A stretch of 64,000 nucleotides of DNA, from positions 1-64,000 of the forward strand of contig NZ_CP120363.1 in NCBI RefSeq assembly GCF_029457495.1, read 5' to 3'. The translations under genes were made by a program, and so were the position numbers. A model generated the notes under the pieces. It did not search any database. It was not told the origin of the DNA and saw only the letters and a program-made list of their open reading frames with translations. Positions 51,303 through 60,925 of this stretch are shown here, in pieces. Position 1 is the first letter of the stretch; each line of letters opens with the position of its first letter. This stretch comes from Chelativorans sp. AA-79. GTDB lineage: Bacteria; Pseudomonadota; Alphaproteobacteria; Rhizobiales; Rhizobiaceae.

Positions 51303-52349
51303 ATGGCCACATTCGAAATCCCGTCCGGCGAAAGACTCCTGGTCGCTGGCCGGGGAGCCGGACAATCAGACGGGCTGCATCAGTGGACCTTCGGCGAGGG
51401 CGGATGGCGCGGTGTCCACCTCGCGACCGTCGATCAGCTGGCCTCGCTTGCTCCCCATCGCTCGCTTGCCGTCGTCTACGGGTCGTCGGGCACCGGCGAC
51501 GAAGGGTTCATCCACGGCTGGCGGCTCGATGGCGAACGGGCGGATCGCATAGGCGGCAAATCGAGCGAGGGACTCTCGCCCTGTCACGTCGCCGTAGACC
51601 CCGAAGGCCGGTTTCTCGTCGTGACGAACTACCGGACCAGCGCACTCGGCGTGCAGCGGCTGACACCGCAAGGCGGCTTCGACGGCGAGATCGACCTGAT
51701 CCCGCTCAGCGGCCGAGGCCTCGATCCGGAGCGCCAGAGCGGCCCACGCCCGCACCAGACCCTGTTTCACCAGGGTCGCGTGTATGTCGTCGACCTCGGC
51801 GCCGACCGTGTGCGGGAATTCGAGATCGACAAGGCAGCGACCGGCGAAGCCGGCCTGCGCGAGACCGGCGCAACCCCGGTACCGCCCGGGACCGGTCCGC
51901 GACACGGCGTGTGGCTCCCCGACGGCCGACTGGCGATCGCGGCGGAACTCGCCTCGACGATCGTCCTGGGGCGACCAGGCATCGCCGCCGAAGAGTGGGG
52001 CGTCACAAAAAGCACCACCCATACCGGACCGGCGAAGACGCGGTTCGATCGCAACTATCCGGGCGACATCCGTTGCTCGGCCGACGGCAGATACGCCTAC
52101 CTGGCAAACCGCGGCTACGACACGATCGCTACTTTCGACGTCAGCGGCCCCCTGCCCGTCATGGTCTCCGAGATCGATGCCGGCGTGGCATGGCCCCAGC
52201 ATCTGCTCATCCATGGCGATCACCTCCTCGTCGCGGGGTGGGAATCGTCGCGTGTCGTGGCGATGCCGCTCGTGGACGGCCTGCCGGCGGCTGCCGAACC
52301 CGTCTTCGACTGCGGCGGAGCCGGCTGGCTGACCCTCATGCGCTATTGA
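51303..52349 (+). CDS. Beta-propeller lactonase (6-phosphogluconolactonase-like family)
   Basis: A 348-residue seven-bladed propeller of the lactonase/YkgB family, whose members open sugar lactones such as 6-phosphogluconolactone. Family motifs are CHVAVDPEGRFLVVTNY (about residues 94-110), a GPRPHQTLFHQGRVYVVDLG segment with the conserved PHQ, GTGPRHGVWLPDGRLAIAAE and WPQHLLIHGDHLLVAG near the end. No signal peptide is seen. It would hydrolyse a lactone formed by one of the SDR dehydrogenases of the locus, which is an inference from gene order. GAGGGA precedes the start; the operator region lies about 90 bases upstream. Confidence 0.8.
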   Translation: MATFEIPSGERLLVAGRGAGQSDGLHQWTFGEGGWRGVHLATVDQLASLAPHRSLAVVYGSSGTGDEGFIHGWRLDGERADRIGGKSSEGLSPCHVAVDPEGRFLVVTNYRTSALGVQRLTPQGGFDGEIDLIPLSGRGLDPERQSGPRPHQTLFHQGRVYVVDLGADRVREFEIDKAATGEAGLRETGATPVPPGTGPRHGVWLPDGRLAIAAELASTIVLGRPGIAAEEWGVTKSTTHTGPAKTRFDRNYPGDIRCSADGRYAYLANRGYDTIATFDVSGPLPVMVSEIDAGVAWPQHLLIHGDHLLVAGWESSRVVAMPLVDGLPAAAEPVFDCGGAGWLTLMRY

Positions 52350-52389
52350 AGCCGTAGGCGTTCGGGACGCGCCGTCCGGTCCGTCGGTT

Positions 52390-53394
52390 TCATCGCAAAT
52401 GGCATGCTGCCCAGTGCCCGGGCCTGACTTCACGCAACGCCGGACTTTCGGAGCGGCAGCGATCGAAGGCATAGGGGCAGCGCGTGCGGAAATGGCAGCC
52501 CGACGGCGGATTTGACGGGCTCGGCAGATCGCCCTTGAGGATGATCCGCTTCGGCCGCTTCACCTGCGGGTCGGGAACCGGGATCGCCGAAAGCAGGCAT
52601 TCGGTATAGGGGTGCTGCGGTTCGCGGAAAAGCGCGTCGCGGTCGCTGAGTTCCACGATCCGGCCGAGATACATGACCGCGATGCGGCGGCTGACGTGGC
52701 GCACGACCGCCAGGTCGTGGGCGATGAACAAATAGGCGAGATCGAACTCCTGCTGCAGGTCGGCCAAGAGGTTGATCACCTGCGCCTGGATCGAAACGTC
52801 GAGCGAGGAAACCGGCTCGTCGCAGACGATCAGGCGCGGATTGAGGATCAGGGCGCGGGCTATGCCGATACGCTGGCGCTGCCCGCCAGAAAACTCGCTC
52901 GCATATTTCGAGCGCGAATCGGGATGGAGCCCCACGCGGCGCATCACCGAGACGACGCGATCCTCGCGCTCCTGCCCTTTTGCGATGCCGTGGATGACGA
53001 GCGGTTCGCCAATGATGTCGCCCGCCCTCATGCGTGGATTGAGCGACGAATAGGGATCCTGGAACACGATCTGCATCTCGCGGCGGAACGGCCGCATCTC
53101 GGCCTCCGACAGGCCGGTGATGTCCTTGCCTTTCAGCGAGATCGTGCCCGCCGTGGGCGCGATCAGCTTCAGCACGGTGCGGCCGACGGTCGACTTGCCG
53201 CAGCCGCTCTCGCCGACAAGTCCCAGCGATTCGCCGTGGTGGACGCCGAAGGAAACACCGTCGACCGCGTAGACCTTGCCTTTGGCGCGCGACAGGATGC
53301 CGCCGCCGATGGGGAAGTGCTTCTTGAGGCCCTCGACCTCGAGCAATGGCCGGGATTCCGGGGCTGGCGCCGTGATGTTGGACGGGATGTTCAT
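52390..53394 (-). CDS. ABC transporter ATP-binding protein, DppF/OppF type
   Basis: A 334-residue ATPase of the dipeptide/oligopeptide/nickel import group, energising uptake with DppD and the two permeases. Walker A is [15 protein letters not shown], the signature is LSGG-like [16 protein letters not shown], Walker [13 protein letters not shown] and the H-loop [10 protein letters not shown]. The C-terminal oligopeptide-ABC domain has the four-Cys-type cluster [14 protein letters not shown] before the end. The start at 53394 is set by the ATGA overlap with the dppD-like stop. It is the last gene of the transporter operon. Confidence 0.9.
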   Translation of the reverse strand: MNIPSNITAPAPESRPLLEVEGLKKHFPIGGGILSRAKGKVYAVDGVSFGVHHGESLGLVGESGCGKSTVGRTVLKLIAPTAGTISLKGKDITGLSEAEMRPFRREMQIVFQDPYSSLNPRMRAGDIIGEPLVIHGIAKGQEREDRVVSVMRRVGLHPDSRSKYASEFSGGQRQRIGIARALILNPRLIVCDEPVSSLDVSIQAQVINLLADLQQEFDLAYLFIAHDLAVVRHVSRRIAVMYLGRIVELSDRDALFREPQHPYTECLLSAIPVPDPQVKRPKRIILKGDLPSPSNPPSGCHFRTRCPYAFDRCRSESPALREVRPGHWAACHLR

Positions 53395-54428
53395 GCGACG
53401 CCCTCCGGCAGACGATCCGAGTGCCAGCATGCCGCCCAGTGCCCCGGGCGCTTCTCCTCGAACAGCGGTACCTCGCGTCGGCACCTGTCGGTGGCGAAGG
53501 CGCAGCGGGGTGCAAACAGGCAACCCGGCGGCGGGTCGAGAAGCATCGGCACCATCCCCGGAATTTCGTTGAGCCTCACAGGACCGGCGACGCCTGCGTC
53601 GTTGCCGTCAAGGCGCGGGATGGAACCGAGCAGGCCCCGCGTATAGGGATGGCGCGGCGCCGCGAACAACGCCGTCGTCGCCGCCTCCTCCACCTTCCTG
53701 CCGGCATACATGACCACGACGCGGGTGGTATTCTCGGCAATGACACCCATGTCGTGCGTGATCAGGATTATGGCGGTCCCCAGCCGCTCCTGCAGCTCCC
53801 GCATCAGGTCGAGCACCTGTGCCTGGATGGTGACGTCGAGCGCCGTGGTCGGCTCGTCGGCGATCAGGACCTGGGGATTGCAGGACAGCGCCATGGCGAT
53901 CATCACCCGCTGGCGCATGCCTCCGGATAGCTGATGCGGAAATTTGTGGATCGCCGTTTCGGCTTCCGGGATGTTGACCAGCCGGATCATCTCCACCACC
54001 CGATCGAGCGCGTCGCGACGCGACAGGCCGGCATGGATCTCCAGGGGCTCCCCTATCTGCCGGCCGATGGTGAGCAGCGGGTTGAGCGACGTCATCGGCT
54101 CCTGGAAGATCATCGAGATCCGGTTGCCGCGGATGGTGCGCATCTCGCGCTCCGGAAGCGCGAGAAGATCCTTCCCCTCGAAGATGGCCGAGCCTCCGAC
54201 GATCCTGCCCGGCGGCTCGGGAATCAGGCGCAGCAGCGACATCGCCGTCACGCTCTTGCCGCAGCCCGACTCGCCGACGACGCCGAGCGTTTCGCCTCGG
54301 TTCACAGCATAGGAGGCGCCGTCCACGGCCTGCACGATGCCTCTCGGCGTGCGGAACTGGACGCGCAGCTGCTCGAGCGAGAGAATCGGTTCGCCGTCGC
54401 GGTCGTCCCGGGCCGGCAACATGTTCAT
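53391..54428 (-). CDS. ABC transporter ATP-binding protein, DppD/OppD type
   Basis: A 345-residue ATPase, partner of the DppF-like protein. Walker [20 protein letters not shown], signature [15 protein letters not shown], Walker [13 protein letters not shown] and H-loop [10 protein letters not shown] are intact. The C-terminal Cys motif [15 protein letters not shown] is typical of the oligopeptide group. The start at 54428 (ATG) is preferred over an upstream GTG-type start at 54473, though no strong Shine-Dalgarno is visible. It overlaps the next gene by four bases and follows the DppB-like permease gene after 70 bases. Confidence 0.9.
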   Translation of the reverse strand: MNMLPARDDRDGEPILSLEQLRVQFRTPRGIVQAVDGASYAVNRGETLGVVGESGCGKSVTAMSLLRLIPEPPGRIVGGSAIFEGKDLLALPEREMRTIRGNRISMIFQEPMTSLNPLLTIGRQIGEPLEIHAGLSRRDALDRVVEMIRLVNIPEAETAIHKFPHQLSGGMRQRVMIAMALSCNPQVLIADEPTTALDVTIQAQVLDLMRELQERLGTAIILITHDMGVIAENTTRVVVMYAGRKVEEAATTALFAAPRHPYTRGLLGSIPRLDGNDAGVAGPVRLNEIPGMVPMLLDPPPGCLFAPRCAFATDRCRREVPLFEEKRPGHWAACWHSDRLPEGVA

Positions 54429-54498
54429 GCCCGACCGTCCGGCTCGCAGAAAGCTTCGCGACCGCACGACCACCGAATGGAGCCTGTCGTCTTCATGC

Positions 54499-55455
54499 CT
54501 ATTTTGCTGCCCCGTGGAGCCGGATGCGCGGATCGATGACGGAATACAGGATGTCCGTCACCAGGTTCGACACGATGACCAGCACGATAAAGACGAGGAA
54601 GGTCGCCTGGACGACCGGGAAATCACGGTTGTTGATCGCCCCGAGCATGAGTTGTCCCAGCCCCGGCCAGGCGAAGATCACTTCCACGATGATGGTTCCG
54701 GACAGCAGGCGCCCGAAATGCACGCCGAGTGCGGTGACTACCGGAATGAGAGCATTGCGCAGAGCGTGACGCGTGACGATGAGCCGGCCCGGAACCCCTT
54801 TGCTGCGCGCGGTGCGGATGTAGTCCTCCGTAAGGATCTCCGCCATCGAGGTGCGCACGAAGCGCGTCAGGATCGCCGCCATGTAGAGGGACAGCGTAAG
54901 CGCCGGCATGAATACCAGTTGCGCGAACCGCAGTGGTGACTCGGCCGGCGACACATAGCCGCCGGCCGGCAGCCAGTTCAGGTTCACGGCGAAGAGCAGC
55001 ACCAAAAGGATACCGAGCCAGAAATGCGGGATCGATATCGCCACGGAGGTCACGATGGAGACGAAGCGATCGAACCAGCGTCCTCTTTGCAATGCCGTGA
55101 AGATGCCGAGCGGGAACGAGATGGCGATCGCCATCATCATCGCCACGACGGCCAGCGACAGGGTCGCCGGAATCCGGCTGACGAGCAGTTCCCTCACCGT
55201 AAAGTCGGACATGACGGACCTGCCGAAGTCCCCGGTGACGACTCCCGCGGCCCACCGCAGATACTGCCGCCAGAGAGGCAGGTTGAGGCCCAGGCGCTCG
55301 CGCATCGCCTCGATGGTCTCGGTCGGCGCCTCGACCCCGAGCAGCATGAGGACGGGATCGCCTTCGGCCATGTGGATGACCAGGAAGACCGGGATCGAGG
55401 CGAGCACGATCACCGGGATCGCGGCGAGCAGACGACGGACCACATAGGAGATCAT
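54499..55455 (-). CDS. ABC transporter permease, DppB type
   Basis: A 318-residue inner-membrane permease of the dipeptide/oligopeptide group. It begins [20 protein letters not shown], has about six membrane helices and the EAA-type loop ([20 protein letters not shown]) that contacts the ATPases, then [20 protein letters not shown], a hallmark of DppB-type proteins. The start at 55455 overlaps the DppC-like stop by four bases. It is part of an operon dppC-dppB-dppD-dppF, an order in which C precedes B, less usual than B before C. Confidence 0.92.
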   Translation of the reverse strand: MISYVVRRLLAAIPVIVLASIPVFLVIHMAEGDPVLMLLGVEAPTETIEAMRERLGLNLPLWRQYLRWAAGVVTGDFGRSVMSDFTVRELLVSRIPATLSLAVVAMMMAIAISFPLGIFTALQRGRWFDRFVSIVTSVAISIPHFWLGILLVLLFAVNLNWLPAGGYVSPAESPLRFAQLVFMPALTLSLYMAAILTRFVRTSMAEILTEDYIRTARSKGVPGRLIVTRHALRNALIPVVTALGVHFGRLLSGTIIVEVIFAWPGLGQLMLGAINNRDFPVVQATFLVFIVLVIVSNLVTDILYSVIDPRIRLHGAAK

Positions 55456-56336
55456 CCGGCACTCCTGAGGACGCGGCGCGGATTGTACATCTCGGCCAGC
55501 GCGTCGGAGATGAAACTGATCGTCATCAGGAACATGGTCAGCAGCAGTCCGGGAAAGATCGCGTACCAGGCGGCGTCGGAGAGGAAGGGCCGTGAATCCC
55601 GCAGCATGGTGCCGAGGGATGCCTGCGGCGGCTGCGCGCCGAGCCCGAGGAAGCTCAGTCCCGCCTCGATGATCATGGCGTCGGCCATGGTCAGCGTCAC
55701 CTGGACGAGGATGATCGGGAAGATGTTGGGCAGAAGATGGCGCACGAGGATGCGGATCGGAGAAGCGCCGATCGCCCGCGCGGCGAGCGTGTATTCCTTC
55801 TCCTGTTCGCTCAAGACCCCTGCCCGCGCCAGCCTGGCGATGAGCGGGACGTTGATGATGGCGGCCGCCAGCGCGGCGTTGACGACGCCCTTGCCCATAA
55901 GCACGGCCACGGCGATTCCGAAAAGCAGGCCCGGAAAGGACAGGATCGTGTCGAATATCCTGCCGAGAATGCCGTCTACCGGCCCCCGCAGATATCCGGC
56001 GATCATGCCGAGCGCCGTGCCCAGCAGTCCCGCAAGCAGGGCCGCGAGCAGACCCGTCACCAGCGAAAGCTGGGCGCCGTAGAGGCAGCGCGACAGGAGG
56101 TCCCGACCGAGATCGTCCGTCCCGAACCAGAAGCCCGGGCGCGGCCCGAGCAGTTCCTCGCCATAGTATTGATGGGTCGGCGGATGCGGGCTGACGAGCG
56201 GGGCCGCAAGCACAACGAGGCCGAGCACGGCCAGAACGACGAGGCTGGCAAATCCTGCCCTGTCCTGTCGGAAGCGCTGCCACCCCGACGGCGCCGCCGC
56301 CTGTACGCCCGAGACGGATTCCATCGGGATGGTCAT
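55452..56336 (-). CDS. ABC transporter permease, DppC type
   Basis: A 294-residue permease of the DppC type. The N-terminal cytoplasmic part is followed by a first helix (LVVLAVLGLVVLAAPLVSP), then FGTDDLGRDLLSRCLYGAQ, typical of DppC, and the EAA loop KEYTLAARAIGASPIRILVR. GLSFLGLGAQPPQASLGTML is another group hallmark. The start at 56336 is chosen downstream of the operator-like site at 56397-56417; an upstream TTG start at 56396 would abut that site. It is the first gene of the transporter operon. Confidence 0.9.
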   Translation of the reverse strand: MTIPMESVSGVQAAAPSGWQRFRQDRAGFASLVVLAVLGLVVLAAPLVSPHPPTHQYYGEELLGPRPGFWFGTDDLGRDLLSRCLYGAQLSLVTGLLAALLAGLLGTALGMIAGYLRGPVDGILGRIFDTILSFPGLLFGIAVAVLMGKGVVNAALAAAIINVPLIARLARAGVLSEQEKEYTLAARAIGASPIRILVRHLLPNIFPIILVQVTLTMADAMIIEAGLSFLGLGAQPPQASLGTMLRDSRPFLSDAAWYAIFPGLLLTMFLMTISFISDALAEMYNPRRVLRSAG

Positions 56337-56396
56337 GCAGCGTTCCGCGACGGGGCTCGGGATCTGCTCGCCATCAAACGTCCTCCTCGCGCCCAA

Positions 56397-56417
56397 GTAC
56401 TATGTATGACTATAGCA
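56397..56417 (-). promoter_or_regulatory. Putative regulon operator, transporter operon
   Basis: The segment GTACTATGTATGACTATAGC at 56397-56416 is a variant of the TACTATATAG-type site and lies 61 bases upstream of the dppC-like start codon. Confidence 0.4.
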
Positions 56418-56623
56418 CTTCGCTCGCGGCGGTCAAGGCAACACACCCTCGTCGCAGCAGAGGTCAAGACGCGCCGAGCCGTCCGGATCATCGGGCGGGA
56501 CGAGAGAAATCTGTCCGGGCAGCCGCACTGTCGCGAAGCCACCGATGCGCCGCGTCTTGCGTGGAAACGAGAGGTATCTTCAGGAAATGGAGCGCACCTG
56601 CTCGTCGGACAGGCGTGGTCTGC

Positions 56624-57388
56624 TCAGCCGAGCGCGGCGTAGCCGCCGTCGAGCAGCAGTGCCGTGCCGGTGACGAAATCACTCGCCGGACTGGCCAGGA
56701 AGACCGCGATCCCCTCGCAGTCGTCGAGGGTCCCCCATCGCCCCGCGGGCGTGCGCGAAAGCACCCGCTCCTCGGTGCCGGGAACCTCCTGCCTGGCCGA
56801 TTTCGCCATGTCGGTGTCGATGTAGCCCGGAAGGATCGCGTTGACCTGAATGTTGTCGCGCCCCCACGCGCAGGCCAGCGATTTCGTCATCTGCAGCAGT
56901 CCACCCTTGCTGGCGGCATAGGCGGTCGTGAAGGGCGCGCCCAGGATCGAGGCGTGCGACCCGACATTGATGACCTTGCCCGCGCCGAGGCGCCGGAATT
57001 CGGAATAGGCCGACTGGCACGTCCAGAACGCGCTGGAAAGGTTCGTGTCGATGACGAGCCGCCAATCCTCCGTCGTGTGGTCCTGCGGCAGCTTGCGCAT
57101 CGGAACACCTGCATTGTTGACGAGTATGTCGAGGCGGCCGAAGCGTTCGAGGGTGCGCGGCGCGAGCGAGCGTGCATCCGATTCCCGGGACAGGTCGGCG
57201 ACGACCGAATCGCAATCGACGCCGATTGCCGAAAGGTCCGCGACGGCGGCGGCATTCTTTTGCGCGTTGCGTCCGGCAATCATGATCCGGGCTCCCGCCC
57301 GCGCAAGGCCCCGCGACATGCCGAGGCCGATGCCGCCGTTTCCACCCGTCACGAGGGCGACCTTGCCGCCGAGATCGAAACACTTCAT
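56624..57388 (-). CDS. SDR-family dehydrogenase
   Basis: A 254-residue short-chain dehydrogenase. The cofactor motif is TGGNGGIGLGMS (about residues 15-26), the NNAG at about 89-92, the catalytic Ser in INVGSHASILGAP and the YxxxK in YAASKGG (about 157-163). The family includes gluconate 5-dehydrogenase and polyol or hydroxy-acid dehydrogenases; the substrate cannot be read from the sequence. It lies 37 bases after another SDR gene in the same operon, which suggests two successive oxidations. The start at 57388 is fixed by the family N terminus (MKCFDLGGKVALVTGG). Confidence 0.85.
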   Translation of the reverse strand: MKCFDLGGKVALVTGGNGGIGLGMSRGLARAGARIMIAGRNAQKNAAAVADLSAIGVDCDSVVADLSRESDARSLAPRTLERFGRLDILVNNAGVPMRKLPQDHTTEDWRLVIDTNLSSAFWTCQSAYSEFRRLGAGKVINVGSHASILGAPFTTAYAASKGGLLQMTKSLACAWGRDNIQVNAILPGYIDTDMAKSARQEVPGTEERVLSRTPAGRWGTLDDCEGIAVFLASPASDFVTGTALLLDGGYAALG

Positions 57389-57425
57389 GTCGCGATTTCC
57401 TGTTTTCTCGGGGCGCGCGGCGGCG

Positions 57426-58169
57426 TCAGACCATCAGGTCGCCGCCGTTGATGTCAAGCGACGCACCGGTGATGTAGGCGGCATTGTCGGAGGCGAGAAA
57501 GCAGACCAGGTCGGCGACTTCTTCGGGCAGGCCGAGGCGCTTGATCGGGAAGGAGCCGGCGTAGGCGTCGATGCGCTCCTGTCCGATGCTGTTGCGCACC
57601 ATGGGCGTGTCGATCAGGCCGGGGCAGACGGCATTCACCGTTATCCCGTCGCCGGCGACCTCCTTGGCAAAATGCCGCGTCAGCCCAAGGACGCCGGCCT
57701 TGGCCGCCGTGTAGTGCGCGCCGCCGAGCGTGGACACGTTCTTGCCGGCGGTCGAGGAGAAATTGACGATACGTCCCCACCCCCTGCCGCGCATCGATGG
57801 CAGCACTGCCTGTGAACAGAGGAACGTCCCCTTCATGTTTACCCCCACGACGAGGTCCCATTCGGCTTCCGATATCCCGGCGACCTCGGTCGGTTTCAAT
57901 ATGCCGGCGCTGTTGATCAGGATGTCGATCGAACCGAACTTTTCGAGCGCGGTGCCGACCAGGCGTTCCACGCTGGCGCCATTCGCGACATCACCCATCG
58001 CGGAGACGGCCTCGGCGCCCAAGGAACGGAGCTCGCGCACGACCGCTTCGGCGCCGGTTGCGCTAAGGTCGTTGATGACGATGCGGTGCCCCTTGCGCGC
58101 AAGCTCGATCGCGCAGGCCCGTCCCATGCCCTGGGCAGCGCCGGTGACGATTGCGACTCGATCGGCCAT
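57426..58169 (-). CDS. SDR-family dehydrogenase, FabG-like
   Basis: A 247-residue short-chain dehydrogenase. The cofactor motif is VTGAAQGMGRACA (about residues 8-20), the catalytic Ser is in IVNFSSTAGKNVS and the YxxxK in YTAAKAG. The C-terminal part VADLVCFLASDNAAYITGAS and LDINGG is of the FabG/beta-ketoacyl type common in catabolic operons. The substrate is unknown. It lies between the substrate-binding protein gene (57 bases upstream, with a hairpin between) and the other SDR gene. AGGGGGGACC precedes the start. Confidence 0.85.
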   Translation of the reverse strand: MADRVAIVTGAAQGMGRACAIELARKGHRIVINDLSATGAEAVVRELRSLGAEAVSAMGDVANGASVERLVGTALEKFGSIDILINSAGILKPTEVAGISEAEWDLVVGVNMKGTFLCSQAVLPSMRGRGWGRIVNFSSTAGKNVSTLGGAHYTAAKAGVLGLTRHFAKEVAGDGITVNAVCPGLIDTPMVRNSIGQERIDAYAGSFPIKRLGLPEEVADLVCFLASDNAAYITGASLDINGGDLMV

Positions 58170-58187
58170 GTTCAGGTCCCCCCTGTA

Positions 58188-58212
58188 GGCGGGGCTCCTT
58201 CAAGGCCCCGCC
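58188..58212 (-). terminator. Hairpin between the binding-protein and SDR genes
   Basis: GGCGGGGC (58188-58195) pairs perfectly with GCCCCGCC (58205-58212) around a nine-base loop. It is not followed by a T run on either strand, so it is more likely an RNA-stabilising or attenuating hairpin that keeps the binding-protein mRNA abundant than a full terminator. Confidence 0.55.
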
Positions 58213-58225
58213 CGGTCATCAGCGA

Positions 58226-59740
58226 TCAGTCGACATGCGCGAATTCGAGGGTGAGGAAACCTTCCAGCGAATAGCGGATGTCTTTGATCTTGCTGTTGTA
58301 GGCAAAGAGGGTCGGCGCCGTGGCGACCGGCACGGTGAACTGCTCCTCGCGTATCAGCTTGTTGATCTCCCCGTAGATCTCGCGCCGCTTGGCCTCGTCC
58401 AGCGTCGATGCGCCCGCCGTCACGAGATCGGTGTAGCGCTGGGATTCGAATCCGGAGGTCATGCCTTTCGGACGCCAGGTCGAGGTCATGCCGAGCATGG
58501 CGGCGGGATCGCGGATCGCCCGGCCGGTCTGCGACATGATGATCTGGAAGCCCAGATTGTTGTGCAGCTTGACGTATTCGGCGGTCTCGGTGTCGCGAAC
58601 CGTCGCCCTGATGCCGATCTCGGCGAAATCGTGCTGCATGATCTCGGCGAGCTTCGTCATGCCGAAATACCACTGCGTCGAGGTGATGATCTCGACGTCG
58701 AGGCCATCGGGATAGCCGGCTTCCGTCAACAGCTGCTTGGCCTTGACCAGGTCGAACTCGCAGCTCGCCTCGAGCTTCGCGTCATAGGCGATGTTGCTTT
58801 CCTTGACCCAGGGCATGCACATCGGCTTGGCCATGCCGGCAAGGACCACGCGCACGAAGCGGTCGCGGTTGACCGCATGGGTGAAGACCCGGCGCAGCGC
58901 GGCATTGGAGAACGGCTCTTTCGTCGTGTTGAAGACGAAATTGTAGAAGATGCCGGTCGTCGCCGTATCGACCTGGAAGCCGAGAGAGCGAAGATTTTCC
59001 GCATCGCGGACCGGGAAATTGCTGATGGCATGGACGGTGTTCGATTCGAGATTGAGGAGCACCGCCTGCGTGTCGGGCACGATGCGGTACTCGATCTCCT
59101 GGATGACCGGGCCGGGCTTGCGCCAGTAGTCCTTGAAGGGGCGCAGGGTCAGGCTCTGCCCCGGCACACGCTCGGCGAGCACGTAGGGACCGGTCCCGAT
59201 CGGCTGCTTGCGATGCAGTTCGAACTGGTCGTCATCGATAATGTAGAGCATGTCGAGGAGATCGAAGACCGCCGGGTTCGGCGCGTTGAGCACGAGTTCC
59301 ACGGTATGCGGATCGACGACGCGCACCTCCTTGACCGTGGCGGCGATCGGCTTCAGGTTGGCGTGCACGTCGGGATCCAAGGCCCGCGCGAGGCTTCTCT
59401 TGACGTCTTCGGCGACGAATTCACGCCCGCTCTGGAACTTGACGCCGGCGCGCAGCTTGAGCGTCATCACCGTTCCGTCCTCCGAGAAGCTCCAGCTTTC
59501 GGCGAGTTCAGGTTCCGGCGCCTGCGTCTCGGGGTTCTTCCTGACCAGCACGTTGTAGAACTGGGCGAAGAACGGGAAATTGTTGATCGCCGTGTCCCAG
59601 GGCTGGAAATGTGTCGGATCGGCCGTGACGCCGATGACGATCTTCTCGTTGCTTTGCGCTCCCGCCTGGATGATCCCCAGGCCCAGCATGGCAAGCGACA
59701 GGATCGTCGCCCGCAGTGCATTCATCGGGTTCAATCTCAT
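58226..59740 (-). CDS. ABC transporter substrate-binding protein, family 5
   Basis: A 504-residue solute-binding protein of the peptide/nickel/opine group (SBP family 5). It has a Sec signal peptide (NALRATILSLAMLGLGII, cleavage near AGA-QS at about residue 29) and the family segments ELAESWSFSEDGTVMTLKLR, SGREFVAEDVKRSLARALD and QPIGTGPYVL. It would bind the substrate in the periplasm and hand it to the DppBC-like permeases. The substrate is not predictable; group members bind peptides, opines, glycosides and metal chelates. GAGGGAACC precedes the start at 59740. The operator-like inverted repeat 59842-59863 lies about 100 bases upstream. Confidence 0.9.
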   Translation of the reverse strand: MRLNPMNALRATILSLAMLGLGIIQAGAQSNEKIVIGVTADPTHFQPWDTAINNFPFFAQFYNVLVRKNPETQAPEPELAESWSFSEDGTVMTLKLRAGVKFQSGREFVAEDVKRSLARALDPDVHANLKPIAATVKEVRVVDPHTVELVLNAPNPAVFDLLDMLYIIDDDQFELHRKQPIGTGPYVLAERVPGQSLTLRPFKDYWRKPGPVIQEIEYRIVPDTQAVLLNLESNTVHAISNFPVRDAENLRSLGFQVDTATTGIFYNFVFNTTKEPFSNAALRRVFTHAVNRDRFVRVVLAGMAKPMCMPWVKESNIAYDAKLEASCEFDLVKAKQLLTEAGYPDGLDVEIITSTQWYFGMTKLAEIMQHDFAEIGIRATVRDTETAEYVKLHNNLGFQIIMSQTGRAIRDPAAMLGMTSTWRPKGMTSGFESQRYTDLVTAGASTLDEAKRREIYGEINKLIREEQFTVPVATAPTLFAYNSKIKDIRYSLEGFLTLEFAHVD

Positions 59741-59841
59741 GGTTCCCTCTTGTCGCGTGATTCCGCAGCCATCGATCCGACAGGTCGATTGCCGCCGCCC
59801 CCTTCCACGCGTTTTCAAGCGAGGCGACATGCGCTCCTTTA

Positions 59842-59863
59842 TATAGTCCTCTATAGGACTATA
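59842..59863. promoter_or_regulatory. Putative regulon operator, inverted repeat
   Basis: TATAGTCC (59842-59849) and GGACTATA (59856-59863) form a perfect 8-bp inverted repeat with spacer TCTATA. It is the best-formed member of the TATAG-type sites and lies between the ComA-like gene and the binding-protein gene. Confidence 0.6.
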
Positions 59864-59916
59864 AGACGAAGCGCATTGCAAGGCAAAATGCTGAACTTTA
59901 TGGATTTCGGCGGCCG

Positions 59917-60711
59917 CTAGACGTCGTGGATCGGGCCCGGCGCGCTGAGGCCCATGCGCAGCGCCTCGGTCTCCCACACCGCATCCGGCAGGATGTTCGC
60001 GAGATTGACGTCGGGTCCGAACGTCTTCACGAGGAAGACCTTGAGCGCGTAGACGTCCGTGTGATGGGTGCCCGGGATCCACGGCCCGCTCAGTTCGAAG
60101 ATCACGCGACTCAGGTCGAGCCCTTCCTTCAGTCCCGCGATCAGCGCCTGGTCCGGCTGGCGGTTGCGCAGCAACTCGGCGCCTTCGACCAGAATGACAT
60201 TGGCCCCGGCGTCGAAGTCGCGCGTCGCCTGCGCGACCAGCGCCTCGGCAGTCGACGCGTCGTGTTTCGAGCCCACCTCGGCATGGACCTCCAACCCGCG
60301 CGACAACGCCATTTTGATGATTTTCCGGCGATTCTCCTCGGAGATGGGAACGATGTTGTCGGAAACTTCTATCGCGCCGAAACCCAGGCGGCAGGCCTCG
60401 TCCAGGAAGGCGTCCACGCCGCCGACCCCCTGCTTGCGGATGACATATTCGAGGAACTGGCCGCCGATGAAGGGGGCGATGTCGTGGTCGCGGTAGGTCG
60501 CCAGTTTGCGGCGGAGGTAACTTTCTTCGTAGAGCCGCGCGGTTCCGACGACGATCTTGGCAAGGTCGACATGCGGCGCCACCAGGCCAAGCAGCGAGGC
60601 CTGCGATTCGATCGGCATGCCCCAGTCCATCATCATCGTCAGGCCTTGCCTGCGGGGCTTTGTCCTGCTGCGCCCGGCAGGCAGCGGCACCATCGTGAAA
60701 ACTTCGGCCAT
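59917..60711 (-). CDS. Phosphosulfolactate synthase (ComA) homologue
   Basis: A 264-residue TIM-barrel protein of the ComA family. ComA condenses phosphoenolpyruvate with sulfite to phosphosulfolactate, the first step of coenzyme M synthesis in methanogens; bacterial relatives occur in Bacillus and Xanthobacter. Typical motifs are VDLAKIVVGTARLYEES (about residues 48-64), FIGGQFLEYVIRKQG, GFGAIEVSDNIVPIS, VHAEVGSK and DAGANVILVEGAEL. No comB or comC homologue is in the window, so coenzyme M synthesis is unlikely; it may handle a sulfonate or another PEP- or pyruvate-derived compound. It is leftward and upstream of the binding-protein gene, with the inverted-repeat operator between. Confidence 0.85.
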   Translation of the reverse strand: MAEVFTMVPLPAGRSRTKPRRQGLTMMMDWGMPIESQASLLGLVAPHVDLAKIVVGTARLYEESYLRRKLATYRDHDIAPFIGGQFLEYVIRKQGVGGVDAFLDEACRLGFGAIEVSDNIVPISEENRRKIIKMALSRGLEVHAEVGSKHDASTAEALVAQATRDFDAGANVILVEGAELLRNRQPDQALIAGLKEGLDLSRVIFELSGPWIPGTHHTDVYALKVFLVKTFGPDVNLANILPDAVWETEALRMGLSAPGPIHDV

Positions 60712-60794
60712 CGGTCATGCTCCGCTGTGATGCCCCTGACGCGATCTCCCGACACCCGCCCTCTCTCGGGGGGCCAGGTTCCGCATCCTCCGAT

Positions 60795-60813
60795 TGACAT
60801 CTATATAGCTATA
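60795..60813. promoter_or_regulatory. Putative promoter and operator, ComA-like / amidohydrolase
   Basis: A TTGACA -35-like hexamer (60795-60800) is followed at once by CTATATAGCTATA, which contains the palindrome TATAGCTATA (60804-60813); TTATTA 15 bases after the hexamer could be a -10. A repressor bound here would block a rightward promoter. Confidence 0.5.
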
Positions 60814-60925
60814 ACTTATTACCGGCAACATCGACGTGGGCCGATCGATCGGATTGCGGTTTTCGAGCGCCTCGGGCCAATGCCTAGAACGGTCGAGCCG
60901 CCCTGGCTGCGCATGAAGGAATGTG

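Noticed and set aside
58151..59920. Long rightward open frame of 589 codons
   Set aside because: It is the antisense of the substrate-binding protein gene, which has a signal peptide and family motifs.
59917..60711. Coenzyme M biosynthesis
   Set aside because: No ComB, ComC, ComD/E or bacterial coenzyme M synthesis genes are in the window; only the ComA homologue is present.
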